From: Leptospira ellinghausenii
GTDB taxonomy: Bacteria; Spirochaetota; Leptospiria; Leptospirales; Leptospiraceae
Direction: 5' to 3'
Length of the DNA: 64,000 nucleotides
NCBI RefSeq assembly: GCF_003114815.1
Contig: NZ_BFAZ01000011.1
Coordinates: forward strand, 1 to 64,000
Shown: in pieces, positions 1 to 9,455 of the stretch
Layout of the letters: every line of letters starts with the position of its first letter
Numbering within the stretch: position 1 is the stretch's first letter
Position numbers and translations under genes: made by a program
The notes under the pieces: model-generated
Told to the model about the DNA's origin: nothing
Databases searched by the model: none
What the model saw: only the letters and a program-made list of their open reading frames with translations

Positions 1-2
1 TT

Positions 3-422
3 TTGAATAATTTATCCAATTCAAAAACACAGGAATTTCTCGAAGAATTTTTGTTTGGCGAAGATATAGCTCTAAAAGCAGACCGGGATATCGAAACCAA
101 AGGTGGAGATATAAGCACGACGAAAGGTATCGATTGTTTAGTTGATGGACTCCTCGATAAAATGCGAATTCTTCCAGGTCAAATCCCAATGCATCCAGAT
201 ATCGGAGCTCTTCCCAAACCTGGATCTGTGCCAGACGATTTTCTCAATTTGGTAATCCCTAAAAAAATTCTAGATGATATACAATCTGACTTGGGTGTTC
301 AAACTGCAGATATTGTAGAATTCTCAATTGATTCTGATGCAATCTCTTACATTGTGAAGGTGAATCCAATTGGTGATTTCAAATCCTTTAAGTTAAGAAG
401 AGTTAGAGGCTTAATTGAGTGA
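3..422 (+). CDS. Baseplate protein, gp25/W-like (5' end uncertain)
   Basis: A 139-residue product that may continue upstream of the window; the only start visible is a TTG at base 3, so the N-terminus is unproven. The length and an acidic alpha/beta domain with a run of I/V strands near the C-terminus fit the small gp25/W-like wedge proteins of contractile tails, which join the sheath to the baseplate. The assignment rests mostly on context: its stop overlaps the GTG start of the hub-like gene by four bases, implying translational coupling, and spike and tail genes lie close by. No diagnostic catalytic motif is visible. It could be another small baseplate protein. Confidence 0.45.
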   Translation: MNNLSNSKTQEFLEEFLFGEDIALKADRDIETKGGDISTTKGIDCLVDGLLDKMRILPGQIPMHPDIGALPKPGSVPDDFLNLVIPKKILDDIQSDLGVQTADIVEFSIDSDAISYIVKVNPIGDFKSFKLRRVRGLIE

Positions 423-1927
423 AAGTTAATGCCATTAAACCAGATTTTCAAGTTTTTCTATTTGGGTTTGTGCCGAATATCGTAAGTAGGTTATCTAGAA
501 GGCTTTCTCCAGGGGAAATCGCTGCTATGCGTTCTCCGATTGAAATTCCAGGAGAATTCATTGATTCTCTTACTTATGTAGATTCCGTTGATAATGGAAG
601 TTTTACCCTAACTCTCGCAAAAGGTGCAACAGGGAATATTATTACTACCTATGCTGGGAAAGTTCGCATTCGTGAAGTTTTGCGAACTGGTGAGCTCATT
701 GTAGTGACTGAATCACAAAAAACTAAGTTTGTTGGAAGAATTAAAACAGCCAATCACGTAAGTAATGTATCTGGAGAGCAAAGCTATGTGATTTCCGGGG
801 GAGGAATGGAAGACTGTATCCAGTCTCAAACCTTATTTATAGATTTCGACAACTCTGGTCCCAATATCGCGGGACAACCTGCTGAAAGTGTTTCCAATTT
901 GCCAATTCCTAAAATCCAAGCTGCGCTAAATATAATTTCTGAAGTGATTTCTGAATCGAAAACACCTAGCGGAATTATTGAATCACTTGCCGATGCTGCA
1001 ATAAGAACTCTACTTTCCAATGGGAACTACGGAGGTGAGATTTTTCGGGATCTCATAAGCTATAAATTTGATAAACTGTCTTACACTATCGGATTTATCC
1101 ATACAGTTCAATGGATCAACAATCAGAGTTTTGGGATTTCTCTTTCGATTTGGTCGCTTATGGCATCAATCGCAAAATCACCGCTATATGAACTTTTCTT
1201 CCATTACGATCAAGATTGCGCACTTTATGTTGGCGAAACAACTCCGCCAATTGAAAAAAAATCAAATGGCTTTGGCCTATTAGGATCTGATGACTATACG
1301 CCAGATATTTCACTTGCTAAATTAGTTTTTCGGAAAACCCCATTTGATAAGTTAGAAGACGATTTCTTCCTTCCATATTTTGGGATCTCTTCAGAGGTCC
1401 CTGAATCTCAATTCAACAGTTTTGACCTCACCGAATCCCAAGAGGATATTTTCTCTGGTGTTCATGTGAATCTCGGGATCCAAGATACCATCACCGGACT
1501 CGCTTTAAATCCAGTTACATATAATCCATCTTTACTTGCTAAATTTGGACAAAGAGTAATGCAGATTACAATGGATGGAGTAGGGATGCCTCCAGAGTTG
1601 CAAGCACCTGGTTCACAAACAGGTAAGATTGCGTCCCTTCTCAAGATTCAAGAGAAATTATACGAAACATTTGGAACAGGCGAACGGATATTCACGGGTT
1701 CATTTTCTGGATTTTATTTTCGTGGATTATGCAAAGGACAAATCATGCGTCTTACGGATGATGATGGCTTTTCCGATTCTCTACACAAAGAAATCAAACA
1801 ATATCATCCTAATTTTTATGTGACCGGTGTTCGAGTAACCTGGCGACCTGGTTCAGGAATCGCAACTCAAGAAACAATGGTTAAATGGGGGAAACGAATC
1901 GAAAACGCCGCTTGGGAAATAGATTAG
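419..1927 (+). CDS. Baseplate hub-like structural protein
   Basis: A 502-residue protein starting with GTG at 419, inside the stop of the upstream gene. The first 150 residues are beta-rich and look like the folded platform domains of phage hub proteins (gp27 or gpD type): strand pairs around IPGEFIDSL and a GRIKTANH segment. The centre is helical and the last 60 residues again form a beta domain. There are no membrane segments or signal peptide. It runs convergently into the minus-strand gene at 1924, overlapping by four bases. Identification as hub rests on size, beta-rich start and position next to the gp25-like and spike genes, so the exact baseplate role is inferred. Confidence 0.4.
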   Translation: MKVNAIKPDFQVFLFGFVPNIVSRLSRRLSPGEIAAMRSPIEIPGEFIDSLTYVDSVDNGSFTLTLAKGATGNIITTYAGKVRIREVLRTGELIVVTESQKTKFVGRIKTANHVSNVSGEQSYVISGGGMEDCIQSQTLFIDFDNSGPNIAGQPAESVSNLPIPKIQAALNIISEVISESKTPSGIIESLADAAIRTLLSNGNYGGEIFRDLISYKFDKLSYTIGFIHTVQWINNQSFGISLSIWSLMASIAKSPLYELFFHYDQDCALYVGETTPPIEKKSNGFGLLGSDDYTPDISLAKLVFRKTPFDKLEDDFFLPYFGISSEVPESQFNSFDLTESQEDIFSGVHVNLGIQDTITGLALNPVTYNPSLLAKFGQRVMQITMDGVGMPPELQAPGSQTGKIASLLKIQEKLYETFGTGERIFTGSFSGFYFRGLCKGQIMRLTDDDGFSDSLHKEIKQYHPNFYVTGVRVTWRPGSGIATQETMVKWGKRIENAAWEID

Positions 1928-2301
1928 TCCCATTCTAAAGTTGAATACCAGTCTTCTAAATCCTCTTTTGATTCATGAATTGTCTCTTCAACTTCAATTT
2001 CACAGCCGCAGAGTGGATGAACAGGAGCACATAACCAATATGAGGTCTTATTTCTACCTACATTATTTTTTCCTGGCCACACAGCGATTTTTGCTTTTGG
2101 ATCTCCTTTTATAATATCTTCACCACCATAGAAACTTGAATTCTCAAAATCACTTTGACTTTTGAAAAGTCTGACTACCGTTCCCCAATGATCTGAGCAA
2201 AATTCGCATGAATGCCTAGTTTTAGTTTTAGCTTTCACAAACGAAAAACTGGTGTCATGTAAATGTTCTTTGTCTATCTCGAAGTGTTCCCAAAAATTCA
2301 T
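1924..2301 (-). CDS. Small protein resembling the C-terminal half of a MuF head-morphogenesis domain
   Basis: A 125-residue protein with a striking Cys/His pattern: SCEFCSDHWG near residue 31, a WPGKNNVGR segment, and CAPVHPLCGCE near residue 92. MuF-type minor head proteins typically end in just such a block (a CxxC, then a P-x-HP-x-C-x-C tail). The usual N-terminal helical half is absent here; a candidate for it is the protein at 30951-31934, which stops where this block would be expected. The gene follows the spike gene directly (stop at 2301 meets start at 2301) and would be carried by the same late transcript. Whether it acts in the head or has become a baseplate protein cannot be seen. 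Confidence 0.45.
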   Translation of the reverse strand: MNFWEHFEIDKEHLHDTSFSFVKAKTKTRHSCEFCSDHWGTVVRLFKSQSDFENSSFYGGEDIIKGDPKAKIAVWPGKNNVGRNKTSYWLCAPVHPLCGCEIEVEETIHESKEDLEDWYSTLEWD

Positions 2302-2990
2302 TAGTAGTGTTTTAAAACCTCGGAAAGGATTGTGTTCAATTTTCCCTTAATCACAAGAAACTTGGCCGAGTTATCTGGTGTTAAGCTCGATGTCCCGGGT
2401 GCTGTACACTGAACTGTGATTTTAGTGATTTCGTCACAGATTTCTTCTAGGATTGATTTCAAAGTTTCTCCTTGTGCAGCTTTTTCCAGAGAGTTTAGAA
2501 TTGGTGGAATTGTGTGATCGATTTGGACTCTGGTAGTATCTAATTTATCTTTAAAGAGAACTTTATTTTTATCCCATTTTGTTCGATGGCCAGATTCGTG
2601 GCCGACGGATGTTTCTTCAGAATCGAATTGAGTAGAATGTTTAAGTAGTGAACTTTTTCCTTTTGTCTCAGCTGCAAATGGATATACCTGGATGACTATC
2701 GGATTGTCTCTACGATTTTGGAGAAATCCAACAAGTACCATTTGGCCTTCTCGGTATCCAAATTTGAATCCCGAGAGAAAGCCCAATAGACCGATATAAG
2801 GTCCCGGGAGGCGGACTTTCTTTAGAATCTGGCCATTGAAAAGCCGAATGTCGGCCCGGTATTTCATAAGTCCACCGCTAAGAGAATCGATTTCACCTAG
2901 CTCCAATCCATTCATGATGCCTGGTTGTGCAAGACTAGGTGGTGCAAACGCAACTTTCGATTGTCTTCCAAATGATGGGAATTCTGGCAT
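2301..2990 (-). CDS. Baseplate spike / assembly protein V-like
   Basis: About 229 residues. Residues 30-110 form an OB-fold-like beta domain (IRLFNGQILKKVRLPG, then GYREGQMVLVGFLQNRRDNP) typical of gpV/gp5-type central spike proteins of contractile tails. The 'GQMVLVGFL..R..NPIV' segment matches the usual '..V.v.f..Gd...PvViG' strand of that family. I place the start at the ATG at 2990 rather than the in-frame TTG at 3002, because the upstream 12 bases belong to a DNA motif shared with six other genes, including cases where they are not in frame. There is no Shine-Dalgarno, so a leaderless mRNA is likely. The R-M gene of the cargo island diverges from it 120 bp away. Confidence 0.6.
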   Translation of the reverse strand: MPEFPSFGRQSKVAFAPPSLAQPGIMNGLELGEIDSLSGGLMKYRADIRLFNGQILKKVRLPGPYIGLLGFLSGFKFGYREGQMVLVGFLQNRRDNPIVIQVYPFAAETKGKSSLLKHSTQFDSEETSVGHESGHRTKWDKNKVLFKDKLDTTRVQIDHTIPPILNSLEKAAQGETLKSILEEICDEITKITVQCTAPGTSSLTPDNSAKFLVIKGKLNTILSEVLKHY

Positions 2991-3027
2991 GGGAAGGGAC
3001 AAATTCGTGGATTTTGTAATTTGTCAA
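2991..3027 (-). promoter_or_regulatory. Late promoter-like element (copy A) before the spike gene
   Basis: Minus strand reads TTGACA, 17 bp, ATTTGTCCCTTCCC and then directly ATG. The -35-like hexamer is a perfect consensus, and the distance to the TTGT box is identical in all seven copies in the window. One base differs from the commonest box (TTGTCACTTCCC). Confidence 0.65.
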
Positions 3028-3071
3028 CGGAAAAGAATCAATTAATAGAGCTTCTACGTTATCCAAATTGG

Positions 3072-3100
3072 TTGACTCATTGGTTCCTTGTATTCTAATT
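3072..3100 (+). promoter_or_regulatory. Possible promoter of the R-M gene
   Basis: TTGACT followed after 17 bp by CTAATT, ten bases before the ATG at 3111. The -10 match is weak. There is no Shine-Dalgarno in the short interval, so a very short leader or leaderless start is possible. Confidence 0.3.
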
Positions 3101-3110
3101 TTGCATACCG

Positions 3111-5888
3111 ATGGCATTATCACCTAACGAAATTAAATCTAGAGCAATTTCATTTATTCACGACCATAAAGATGACAAATACGAAAAGGGGGAGTCTCAA
3201 ATATTCTGGAGAGATTTCTTTAATATATGGGGTATTAGCGCTAAAAAAGTAGGGATCTTTGAAGAGAGAGCAAAAACTTTAAAGCAAACGACGGGATTTA
3301 TTGACTATTTTTGGCCCAAAACGATTCTGATAGAACAGAAGAGTCGTGGTGAAGATTTAGATAAAGCATATAAACAAGCATTAGACTACTGTTTAACCGG
3401 AGGTATCCCTGATGAAGAACTTCCAAGTTATATTTGTGTATGCGATTTTGAAAGACTTCGATTGGTAAATTTTACAGACCATAAAAAATCAATAGAATTT
3501 AAAATCACCGATCTTCTAGACCACCTTCAACGATTTAATTTTTTACTCGGATATGAACAACGGGAATACAAAGATGAAGATCCAGTAAATATCAAAGCTG
3601 CAGAGCTCATGAAGAAATTGCATGATGAGCTAAAGAGGAATGGATTCCAGGAACATCCTCTAAAACTTATGCTTGTTCGTCTGATGTTTTGTTTCTTTGC
3701 CGATGATACTGGAATATTCAATAAAGACGATTTTCTTTTCTTCCTGAAAGAACGTACCAAGCAGGATGGTAGCGACTTAGGGCTTTGGATTGCTCAATTC
3801 TTCCAAGTACTCAATACCCCTACGGAACAAAGGCTCGCAAACCTAGATGAAGACCTTGCAAAATTCCCTTATGTCAATGGGCAATTATTTGAAGAATCAA
3901 TTCCATTCGCACAATTTGATAGTGTGTTACGTGATATTTTAATTCAAACTTGCGAATTTAATTGGGCTCTTGTTAGCCCTGCTATTTTCGGAAGTTTATT
4001 CCAATCTGTAATGAATACCGCTGAAAGGAGAGAGCTTGGAGCACATTACACGAGTGAAAAGAATATATTAAAGACTATTCATGGACTTTTTCTGGATGAT
4101 CTGCTGGAAGAATTTGAAACTTTAAAATCAAAAAAGAGTATTAAAGGGCTCGATGAACTATTGGCTCGGATTAGAAAAATTAAAATACTCGATCCAGCCT
4201 GCGGTTGCGGTAACTTTTTAATTTTATCCTACCGCGAACTTCGACGTCTTGAAATCAATTTATTAAAGGAAATCAGAAAACTCAAAGGACTTGGACTTGA
4301 GTTATCAATTCAAACACTTGAAAGTCTCGATGTTGATTGTTTATACGGAATTGAAATCGAAGAATTTCCTGCTCAAATTGCAAAAACGGCAATATGGATT
4401 ATGGATCATTTGATGAATGTCGAAACAGGTAAAGAATTTGGAGAGTATTACGTTAGGCTCCCATTGAAGAAATCTCCAATGATTGTCTTTGGGAATGCTC
4501 TAAAATTGAAATGGGAAGAAATAATCAGCCCGAATGAAATTTCATACATTCTGGGGAATCCTCCATTTATTGGTCATCATTTACAAACAACAGCTCAGAA
4601 AGAAGAACTCAATGTAGTACTAAATGAAATTCAGGCTTCAGGTGTAATGGATTATGTTTGTGCGTGGTATATGTTGGCTGCTAGATACATTCAAAAAAAT
4701 CCAAACATCCTTGTTGCATTTGTTTCGACAAATTCAATAACTCAAGGCGAGCAAGTAGGAATCTTTTGGAAGCCTATGATTGAAAAATATGGAATCTCAA
4801 TTTTTTTCGCTCATAGAACCTTTAAATGGAGTAATGAGGCAAAAGGGAAAGCTGCAGTTTTTTGCGTAATAATTGGGTTTTCAAAAATAGAAAAAAGAAA
4901 CAAAAGAATCTTCTTTTATGAAAATGCTAATGCTGAACCAGTTGAGAAGAATGCATCTAATATAAACCCTTATCTAAACCAAGGGAAAAATATATATCTT
5001 GATAACAGAAGTCATCCTCTTTTTGATCATACTCCAAAAATGCTTTATGGTTCAAAACCAACTGATGATGGAAATTTTCTTTTAACAGAAGAAGAATTTA
5101 ATACTGCAATTCTAGATGATAATCGAATTAAAGAATTTGTGCGCCCCTTTGTAAGCGCGAAAGAATATCTAAACGGATTAAAAAGATATTGTATTTGGTT
5201 GGATGAAGTAGATCCATCTCTATACAAAGATATTCCATTCATTATGAAGCGAATTGAAAAGGTTCGGAAGTTCCGATTGGAGAGTAAAGCACTATCTACA
5301 AGATCTTATAAATATCATCATCTTTTTAGGCAAGTTACACAGCCGAAGTCTGACTATATTTTAGTTCCGAGACATTCTTCCGAAAATCGATTGTATGTTC
5401 CGTTTGGCTTTTTTTCAAAAAATGACATAGTTGCAGATAGTTGTTTTTCAATTCAAAATGCAAACCGTTATCATTTTGGGATTATAACTTCACTTATGCA
5501 TAATGCTTGGATGCGAGTCGTATGTGGTAGAATCAAGGGAGATTACCGATATTCAAAAGATATTGTTTACAATAACTTTCCTTGGCCAGAAAATCCTTCA
5601 GATAAACAAAAAGAAGAAATAGAAAAACTTGCTCAATCGGTTTTGGATGCCAGAGCGCAATTCCCTGAGTCCTCGTTAGCTGATCTCTATGACCCACTAA
5701 CAATGCCAAAAGTCTTGCGGGATGCTCACAATAAACTGGACAAAGCCGTGGACAAGGCTTACCGACAAAAGCCATTCCAGTCTGAGTCAGAAAGAGTAGA
5801 ATTCCTCTTTGAACTCTACGAAAAATATACAAATACACTCACATCACAAATAAAGATTCCAAAAAAGAAAGGAAAAATAGGGGAATAG
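3111..5888 (+). CDS. MmeI-like Type IIL restriction-modification enzyme
   Basis: A 925-residue single-chain enzyme that should both cut and methylate DNA. The N-terminus has a PD-(D/E)xK nuclease motif, D65...E75-Q-K77, with the same D-x9-E-x-K spacing as MmeI. A helical linker follows; then an N6-adenine methyltransferase with GAHYTSE near residue 311, SAM motif I LDPACGCGNF near 360, and motif IV NPPF near 483. The last 350 residues hold the expected target-recognition region and a helical C-terminal tail. The length fits the MmeI family (about 900-950). All key residues are intact, so it is probably active. It opens a plus-strand defence island with the ABC-3C operon, set inside minus-strand tail genes. 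Such enzymes recognise short asymmetric sites and methylate one strand. Confidence 0.88.
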   Translation: MALSPNEIKSRAISFIHDHKDDKYEKGESQIFWRDFFNIWGISAKKVGIFEERAKTLKQTTGFIDYFWPKTILIEQKSRGEDLDKAYKQALDYCLTGGIPDEELPSYICVCDFERLRLVNFTDHKKSIEFKITDLLDHLQRFNFLLGYEQREYKDEDPVNIKAAELMKKLHDELKRNGFQEHPLKLMLVRLMFCFFADDTGIFNKDDFLFFLKERTKQDGSDLGLWIAQFFQVLNTPTEQRLANLDEDLAKFPYVNGQLFEESIPFAQFDSVLRDILIQTCEFNWALVSPAIFGSLFQSVMNTAERRELGAHYTSEKNILKTIHGLFLDDLLEEFETLKSKKSIKGLDELLARIRKIKILDPACGCGNFLILSYRELRRLEINLLKEIRKLKGLGLELSIQTLESLDVDCLYGIEIEEFPAQIAKTAIWIMDHLMNVETGKEFGEYYVRLPLKKSPMIVFGNALKLKWEEIISPNEISYILGNPPFIGHHLQTTAQKEELNVVLNEIQASGVMDYVCAWYMLAARYIQKNPNILVAFVSTNSITQGEQVGIFWKPMIEKYGISIFFAHRTFKWSNEAKGKAAVFCVIIGFSKIEKRNKRIFFYENANAEPVEKNASNINPYLNQGKNIYLDNRSHPLFDHTPKMLYGSKPTDDGNFLLTEEEFNTAILDDNRIKEFVRPFVSAKEYLNGLKRYCIWLDEVDPSLYKDIPFIMKRIEKVRKFRLESKALSTRSYKYHHLFRQVTQPKSDYILVPRHSSENRLYVPFGFFSKNDIVADSCFSIQNANRYHFGIITSLMHNAWMRVVCGRIKGDYRYSKDIVYNNFPWPENPSDKQKEEIEKLAQSVLDARAQFPESSLADLYDPLTMPKVLRDAHNKLDKAVDKAYRQKPFQSESERVEFLFELYEKYTNTLTSQIKIPKKKGKIGE

Positions 5889-5990
5889 CCAAATTTCGTA
5901 TTCTAAAAATAATAAAGATCAAATAAAATCAATCAAACTTGATTTGATCAAAACGCCAATTTAGATTATGGAAAGGAACATTTAATTCAA

Positions 5991-6920
5991 ATGGATTATC
6001 ACTTAGAAAATTTATCGGAGGATGACTTCGAAAAGCTAGTCAATGTTATATGTCAGAAAATTCTTGGAACTGGGATTGTGAGTTTTTCAAAAGGACGTGA
6101 CGGTGGTAGGGACGGGAGGTTTTTCGGAACTGCTAATTCCTTTCCATCTAATTTATCTCCATGGAAAGGGAAATTCATTATACAATCGAAACATACAAGT
6201 GATTATCAAGCAAGTTGTTCAGATAATACATTTTTTGAAAACAAAACTAGTGTTGTAAAATTGGAAATCGAAAAAATTAAAAATTTAAAGATAAAGAATG
6301 AAATCGATAATTATCTGCTTTTTACGAATAGAAAAGAAACCGAGACGCGAGAAAATGCAGTAAAATACATAAAATCAGAAACCGGTTTAGAAAACGTCGA
6401 TATTATTGGAAAAGATACTATACAAAGTTGGTTATCCCAAAATATAATTATCGTAAAACAATTTCGATTAGATAAATTTGCTACTCCTTTCGATTTCTAC
6501 GAAAATGATATCAAAGATTTAATTCAAATATTTCATGAAAATACTCCAAAATTTACGAATATCAGTTTAGTAGTGGATAGGCCTGCAATTGAAGAGAAAA
6601 ATAAAATAAATAATTTAGATTCATCGTATTTTGAGAATATATTGATTGAAGACTTAAATAAGTATCATCAGAAAATATTAGAGTTTTTAACTGATCCGAA
6701 AAATGAAGTTTTTGCAGGATTTTATGAGGAAACAAGCATTGAACTCAAAAGGGTAATTGAAATCAATATTGATAAGTTCGAAAATTTCAAGCATGTATTC
6801 GATTTTCTTACAAGATATATTCTGGACAAAGAACCAGAAAGATTAAAAAAATACAGGAATATAATTCCAGCATTTTTTCATTTCATGTATTATCAATGTG
6901 ATATTGGGAGAGAAAAATGA
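5991..6920 (+). CDS. ABC-3C system effector with Mrr-like nuclease domain
   Basis: A 309-residue protein whose N-terminus resembles a restriction-endonuclease fold: GRDGGRDG near residue 35, then a strand IIQSKHT near residue 64 giving a D...QxK-type active site as in Mrr-like nucleases. The rest is helical with no other motif I recognise. It is the first gene of a three-gene operon: its stop overlaps the ATG of the 85-residue gene, which overlaps the ATPase gene. This order (variable effector, small middle component, DUF2326-type ATPase) is the hallmark of ABC-three-component systems, whose effectors are often nucleases. The DNA of the operon is clearly more A/T-rich than the flanking phage genes, suggesting separate acquisition. 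Confidence 0.7.
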   Translation: MDYHLENLSEDDFEKLVNVICQKILGTGIVSFSKGRDGGRDGRFFGTANSFPSNLSPWKGKFIIQSKHTSDYQASCSDNTFFENKTSVVKLEIEKIKNLKIKNEIDNYLLFTNRKETETRENAVKYIKSETGLENVDIIGKDTIQSWLSQNIIIVKQFRLDKFATPFDFYENDIKDLIQIFHENTPKFTNISLVVDRPAIEEKNKINNLDSSYFENILIEDLNKYHQKILEFLTDPKNEVFAGFYEETSIELKRVIEINIDKFENFKHVFDFLTRYILDKEPERLKKYRNIIPAFFHFMYYQCDIGREK

Positions 6921-7174
6921 TAAAACCTCATAAATATTTAAATTTAGATTTGTCGATATTAAATATTTCTGCTTTTATCCTTCAGGATTTAAAAAAAAAT
7001 TCTATTTTGTCTTACAATGATGTTATAAATTCCAGCATAAATAAATTTGGAGAAAATGTAAAAGACACAATCCCATTCGCACTTAGCTTTTTATTTATGC
7101 TCGATAAAATCGAATACCTTGGCAATGAATTGGATGCCTTCCAATTAAAGGGATATTTAATTGAAACTCAGTAA
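6917..7174 (+). CDS. ABC-3C system middle component
   Basis: An 85-residue protein with the look of ABC-3C middle components: an opening PHKYLNLDLSILNISA, a short helical centre and a closing FLFMLDKIEYLG segment, with winged-helix-like size. It is coupled to both neighbours (ATGA overlap upstream, 14-base overlap downstream). The middle component is thought to bridge ATPase and effector. The family is inferred from sequence style plus operon position; I judge it similar to the middle-component 6 type but cannot check that. Confidence 0.68.
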   Translation: MIKPHKYLNLDLSILNISAFILQDLKKNSILSYNDVINSSINKFGENVKDTIPFALSFLFMLDKIEYLGNELDAFQLKGYLIETQ

Positions 7175-9014
7175 ATTGTACTCAAATAAACTTTTCCACA
7201 ATATAAAATTCAATACAAACAGAGACAAAATAAATATTATTATTGGGGACTCGAAAAAAAAAGAAACGGAAAAGGATCAGCACAATTTAGGGAAATCTAA
7301 AATTTTAATTTTAATCGATTTTTTATTATTAAAGAAAAAACATTCTGATTTATTTTTATTCACAACAAAATTAAAATCTGATCCGGAGTCGCCAAATTCA
7401 GGAAGCATTATAAAAAATTCTGAAATTATTGCGACCTCAGATAAAGGATCTTTACTATTCCAAGGATACGAATTTTATTTAGAGATTTTATTGAATAGTG
7501 GGAAATATCTCGTAATAAAAAGAACCATTGAGAATCCTACGAAAATTTCATTTAAACATTTAGAAAAATCTGATGAAGGTTTTATTTGTTATTCTGATTG
7601 GGACGAAGAAAATATTCCAATTGATAAAGCAAAGTCTAGGTTAAATGAACTACTAAATTTCGATTTTAGCCGAAATTACCAACTAGACTATCGTAAACTT
7701 GTAAATTATTCTTTGAGGATGCAAGGAGATTATGATTATCAGAGGAATAGCATTTTTCAATTAAGTAAATTCAAAGGTAAGGATAAGTTTTGGAAACCCT
7801 TAATGTTTGCTTTGTTAGGATTTAATAAAGAAATTCCACTTAAAAAATATAACCTGGAAAATAAAATTAATGATGATAAAAATACTATCAAAGAGCAAAA
7901 AATTACATTCGACATTAATCCGACAGAAATTGATAGTTTGGTTGGCCAAAAGCAGGTCAAAGAACTCGAGTACTCTGATTTACAGAACGAGATTGACAGC
8001 TATAATTTTTATAATCAAGATCGCGAGATTATAGACAATTTGGTAGGTAGTTTAGAAAATAATATTTCAGCACTAAATTCTCAGCTATATAATTTAGAAT
8101 ACGATATAAACAAACTAAATCAATCCATAAAAAATGGATTTTCTTTTGATACAGAGAAAATAAAAACACTATTTGAAGAATTCAATGTTTATTTTCCAAA
8201 TCAACTTTTAAAATCTTATGAACAGCTGGTAGATTTTAACAAAAGGATAACCAAGGAGAGAAACGAGCAAATAAGAGATTCTTTGATAAAAAAACAACTG
8301 GAAGTTACAAACATTACGACGGAATTAATTTCTCTAAATGCACAAAGAGAAAAATACAGAGATATTTTAAATGATTCAGCAATTATTAAGAAATACAAAG
8401 AATATCAAAGAAAAATGGTGAAACTAGAAACCGAAATTTTACTGATAAATACAAAACTTAATAGTATTCAAAAAATTGAAGCCAAAGAAAATGAAATTAA
8501 GACCACCATAGTAAAAGAATTAGATGGCGTTATCGAAGAACTAAAAAGCACAATCGCGAGTACGGGAAATAATGAAAAGTATGCTAAAATAAGAAGATTA
8601 TTTTCGGATATTACTAGAAAGATTACTCATTCGCAAGCTTATATTTCAATGGCATTAAATCAAAGTTCAAACATTGAATTTGAGTGTAAATACGAAAATA
8701 GTGCTAAAGATGAAGGAACTACATATTATAAATTACTCTGTATTGCTTTCGATATTGCAATTCAATCCGTTTATTCGAGCGAATCATATTTTCGGTTTAT
8801 ATTTCATGATGATGCATTTGCAAATTTAGCAAACACTCGCAGAATTGATCTTTTAAAAACTGTAAGGGAATACACAAAGAAATACAATATTCAATATATT
8901 TTCTCTATCATAAAAGATGATATACCAAGTAATTTTTCATATGAAGATGATGAGGTGATTTTGGAGCTCCACGATAGAGATGATTCGGGGAAGTTATTTT
9001 ATATGAGCTTTTAA
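7161..9014 (+). CDS. ABC-3C system ATPase, DUF2326 / SMC-like
   Basis: A 617-residue SMC/Rad50-like ATPase. The Walker A region is of the DUF2326 type, HNLGKSKIL near residue 45, preceded by the usual acidic/lysine loop. Residues about 240-480 are long coiled coils rich in E, K, N and I. The C-terminal head carries FIFHDDAFANLANTRR, the Walker B / D-loop segment expected for DUF2326 proteins, followed by a strand and helix. The start is a TTG overlapping the upstream gene. In ABC-3C systems this protein is expected to sense DNA or phage structures and control the effector. No key element seems missing, so the system is probably functional. Confidence 0.75.
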   Translation: MKLSKLYSNKLFHNIKFNTNRDKINIIIGDSKKKETEKDQHNLGKSKILILIDFLLLKKKHSDLFLFTTKLKSDPESPNSGSIIKNSEIIATSDKGSLLFQGYEFYLEILLNSGKYLVIKRTIENPTKISFKHLEKSDEGFICYSDWDEENIPIDKAKSRLNELLNFDFSRNYQLDYRKLVNYSLRMQGDYDYQRNSIFQLSKFKGKDKFWKPLMFALLGFNKEIPLKKYNLENKINDDKNTIKEQKITFDINPTEIDSLVGQKQVKELEYSDLQNEIDSYNFYNQDREIIDNLVGSLENNISALNSQLYNLEYDINKLNQSIKNGFSFDTEKIKTLFEEFNVYFPNQLLKSYEQLVDFNKRITKERNEQIRDSLIKKQLEVTNITTELISLNAQREKYRDILNDSAIIKKYKEYQRKMVKLETEILLINTKLNSIQKIEAKENEIKTTIVKELDGVIEELKSTIASTGNNEKYAKIRRLFSDITRKITHSQAYISMALNQSSNIEFECKYENSAKDEGTTYYKLLCIAFDIAIQSVYSSESYFRFIFHDDAFANLANTRRIDLLKTVREYTKKYNIQYIFSIIKDDIPSNFSYEDDEVILELHDRDDSGKLFYMSF

Positions 9015-9142
9015 TTTAATTCAAATTTATGATAAATTTAGACTATATACAATAACCTCGTTTAATTTTCACTAAATCAGATAAAAACCAATTTGGAAAT
9101 TTTCGCTGTCCTGGATTTGGGTACTAGCCATATCTAATGGTC

Positions 9143-9171
9143 TTGACTAGACTTTAGCCTAATCTTAAGTT
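9143..9171 (+). promoter_or_regulatory. Promoter of small secreted protein gene, leaderless layout
   Basis: TTGACT, 17 bp, TAAGTT, then five bases and the ATG at 9177. No Shine-Dalgarno fits between the -10 and the ATG, so transcription would start at or next to the start codon. Confidence 0.45.
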
Positions 9172-9176
9172 AGTTC

Positions 9177-9455
9177 ATGAAAAATTTTCTATTCATTCTT
9201 TTCTTTTTAACAATTACATTTCCTATTTTCAGTAAAGACGAAAAACCGAATGAGGCCAACGGGCATGATTTGGTCTGCAAGCAAATTAGAATTATTGCAG
9301 GTGATGACTCACCTATAGTTAAAATGATGTCAGAGTTGACCAATCCCAATAGTGAAGGCGGAATGCTGGCAATGGCAGGGGTAGTCCGATGTGAGAATTC
9401 CACTTCAATTTGCTATGGCGCTTCTGGAAGTGCGCTTTCTTGTCACAAAAAATAA
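9177..9455 (+). CDS. Small secreted cysteine-containing protein
   Basis: A 92-residue protein with a clear signal peptide (Lys-Asn start, ten or more hydrophobic residues, cleavage likely after IFS near residue 19). The mature part of about 70 residues has four Cys, arranged as one in the middle and three near the C-terminus, suggesting disulphides in the periplasm. It is a single-gene unit with its own promoter, in the manner of a phage moron. I do not recognise a family. Together with the other secreted protein at 10589 it suggests the prophage modifies the host envelope; entry exclusion is one possibility. Confidence 0.55.
   Translation: MKNFLFILFFLTITFPIFSKDEKPNEANGHDLVCKQIRIIAGDDSPIVKMMSELTNPNSEGGMLAMAGVVRCENSTSICYGASGSALSCHKK

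Noticed and set aside
5533..5838. 101-codon minus-strand frame opposite the R-M gene
   Set aside because: Lies within the well-supported methyltransferase/target-recognition coding region.
5910..5950. GATCAAAT...ATTTGATC inverted repeat before the ABC-3C operon as terminator
   Set aside because: AT-rich short stem with a 17-base loop and no U-run; too weak to annotate.
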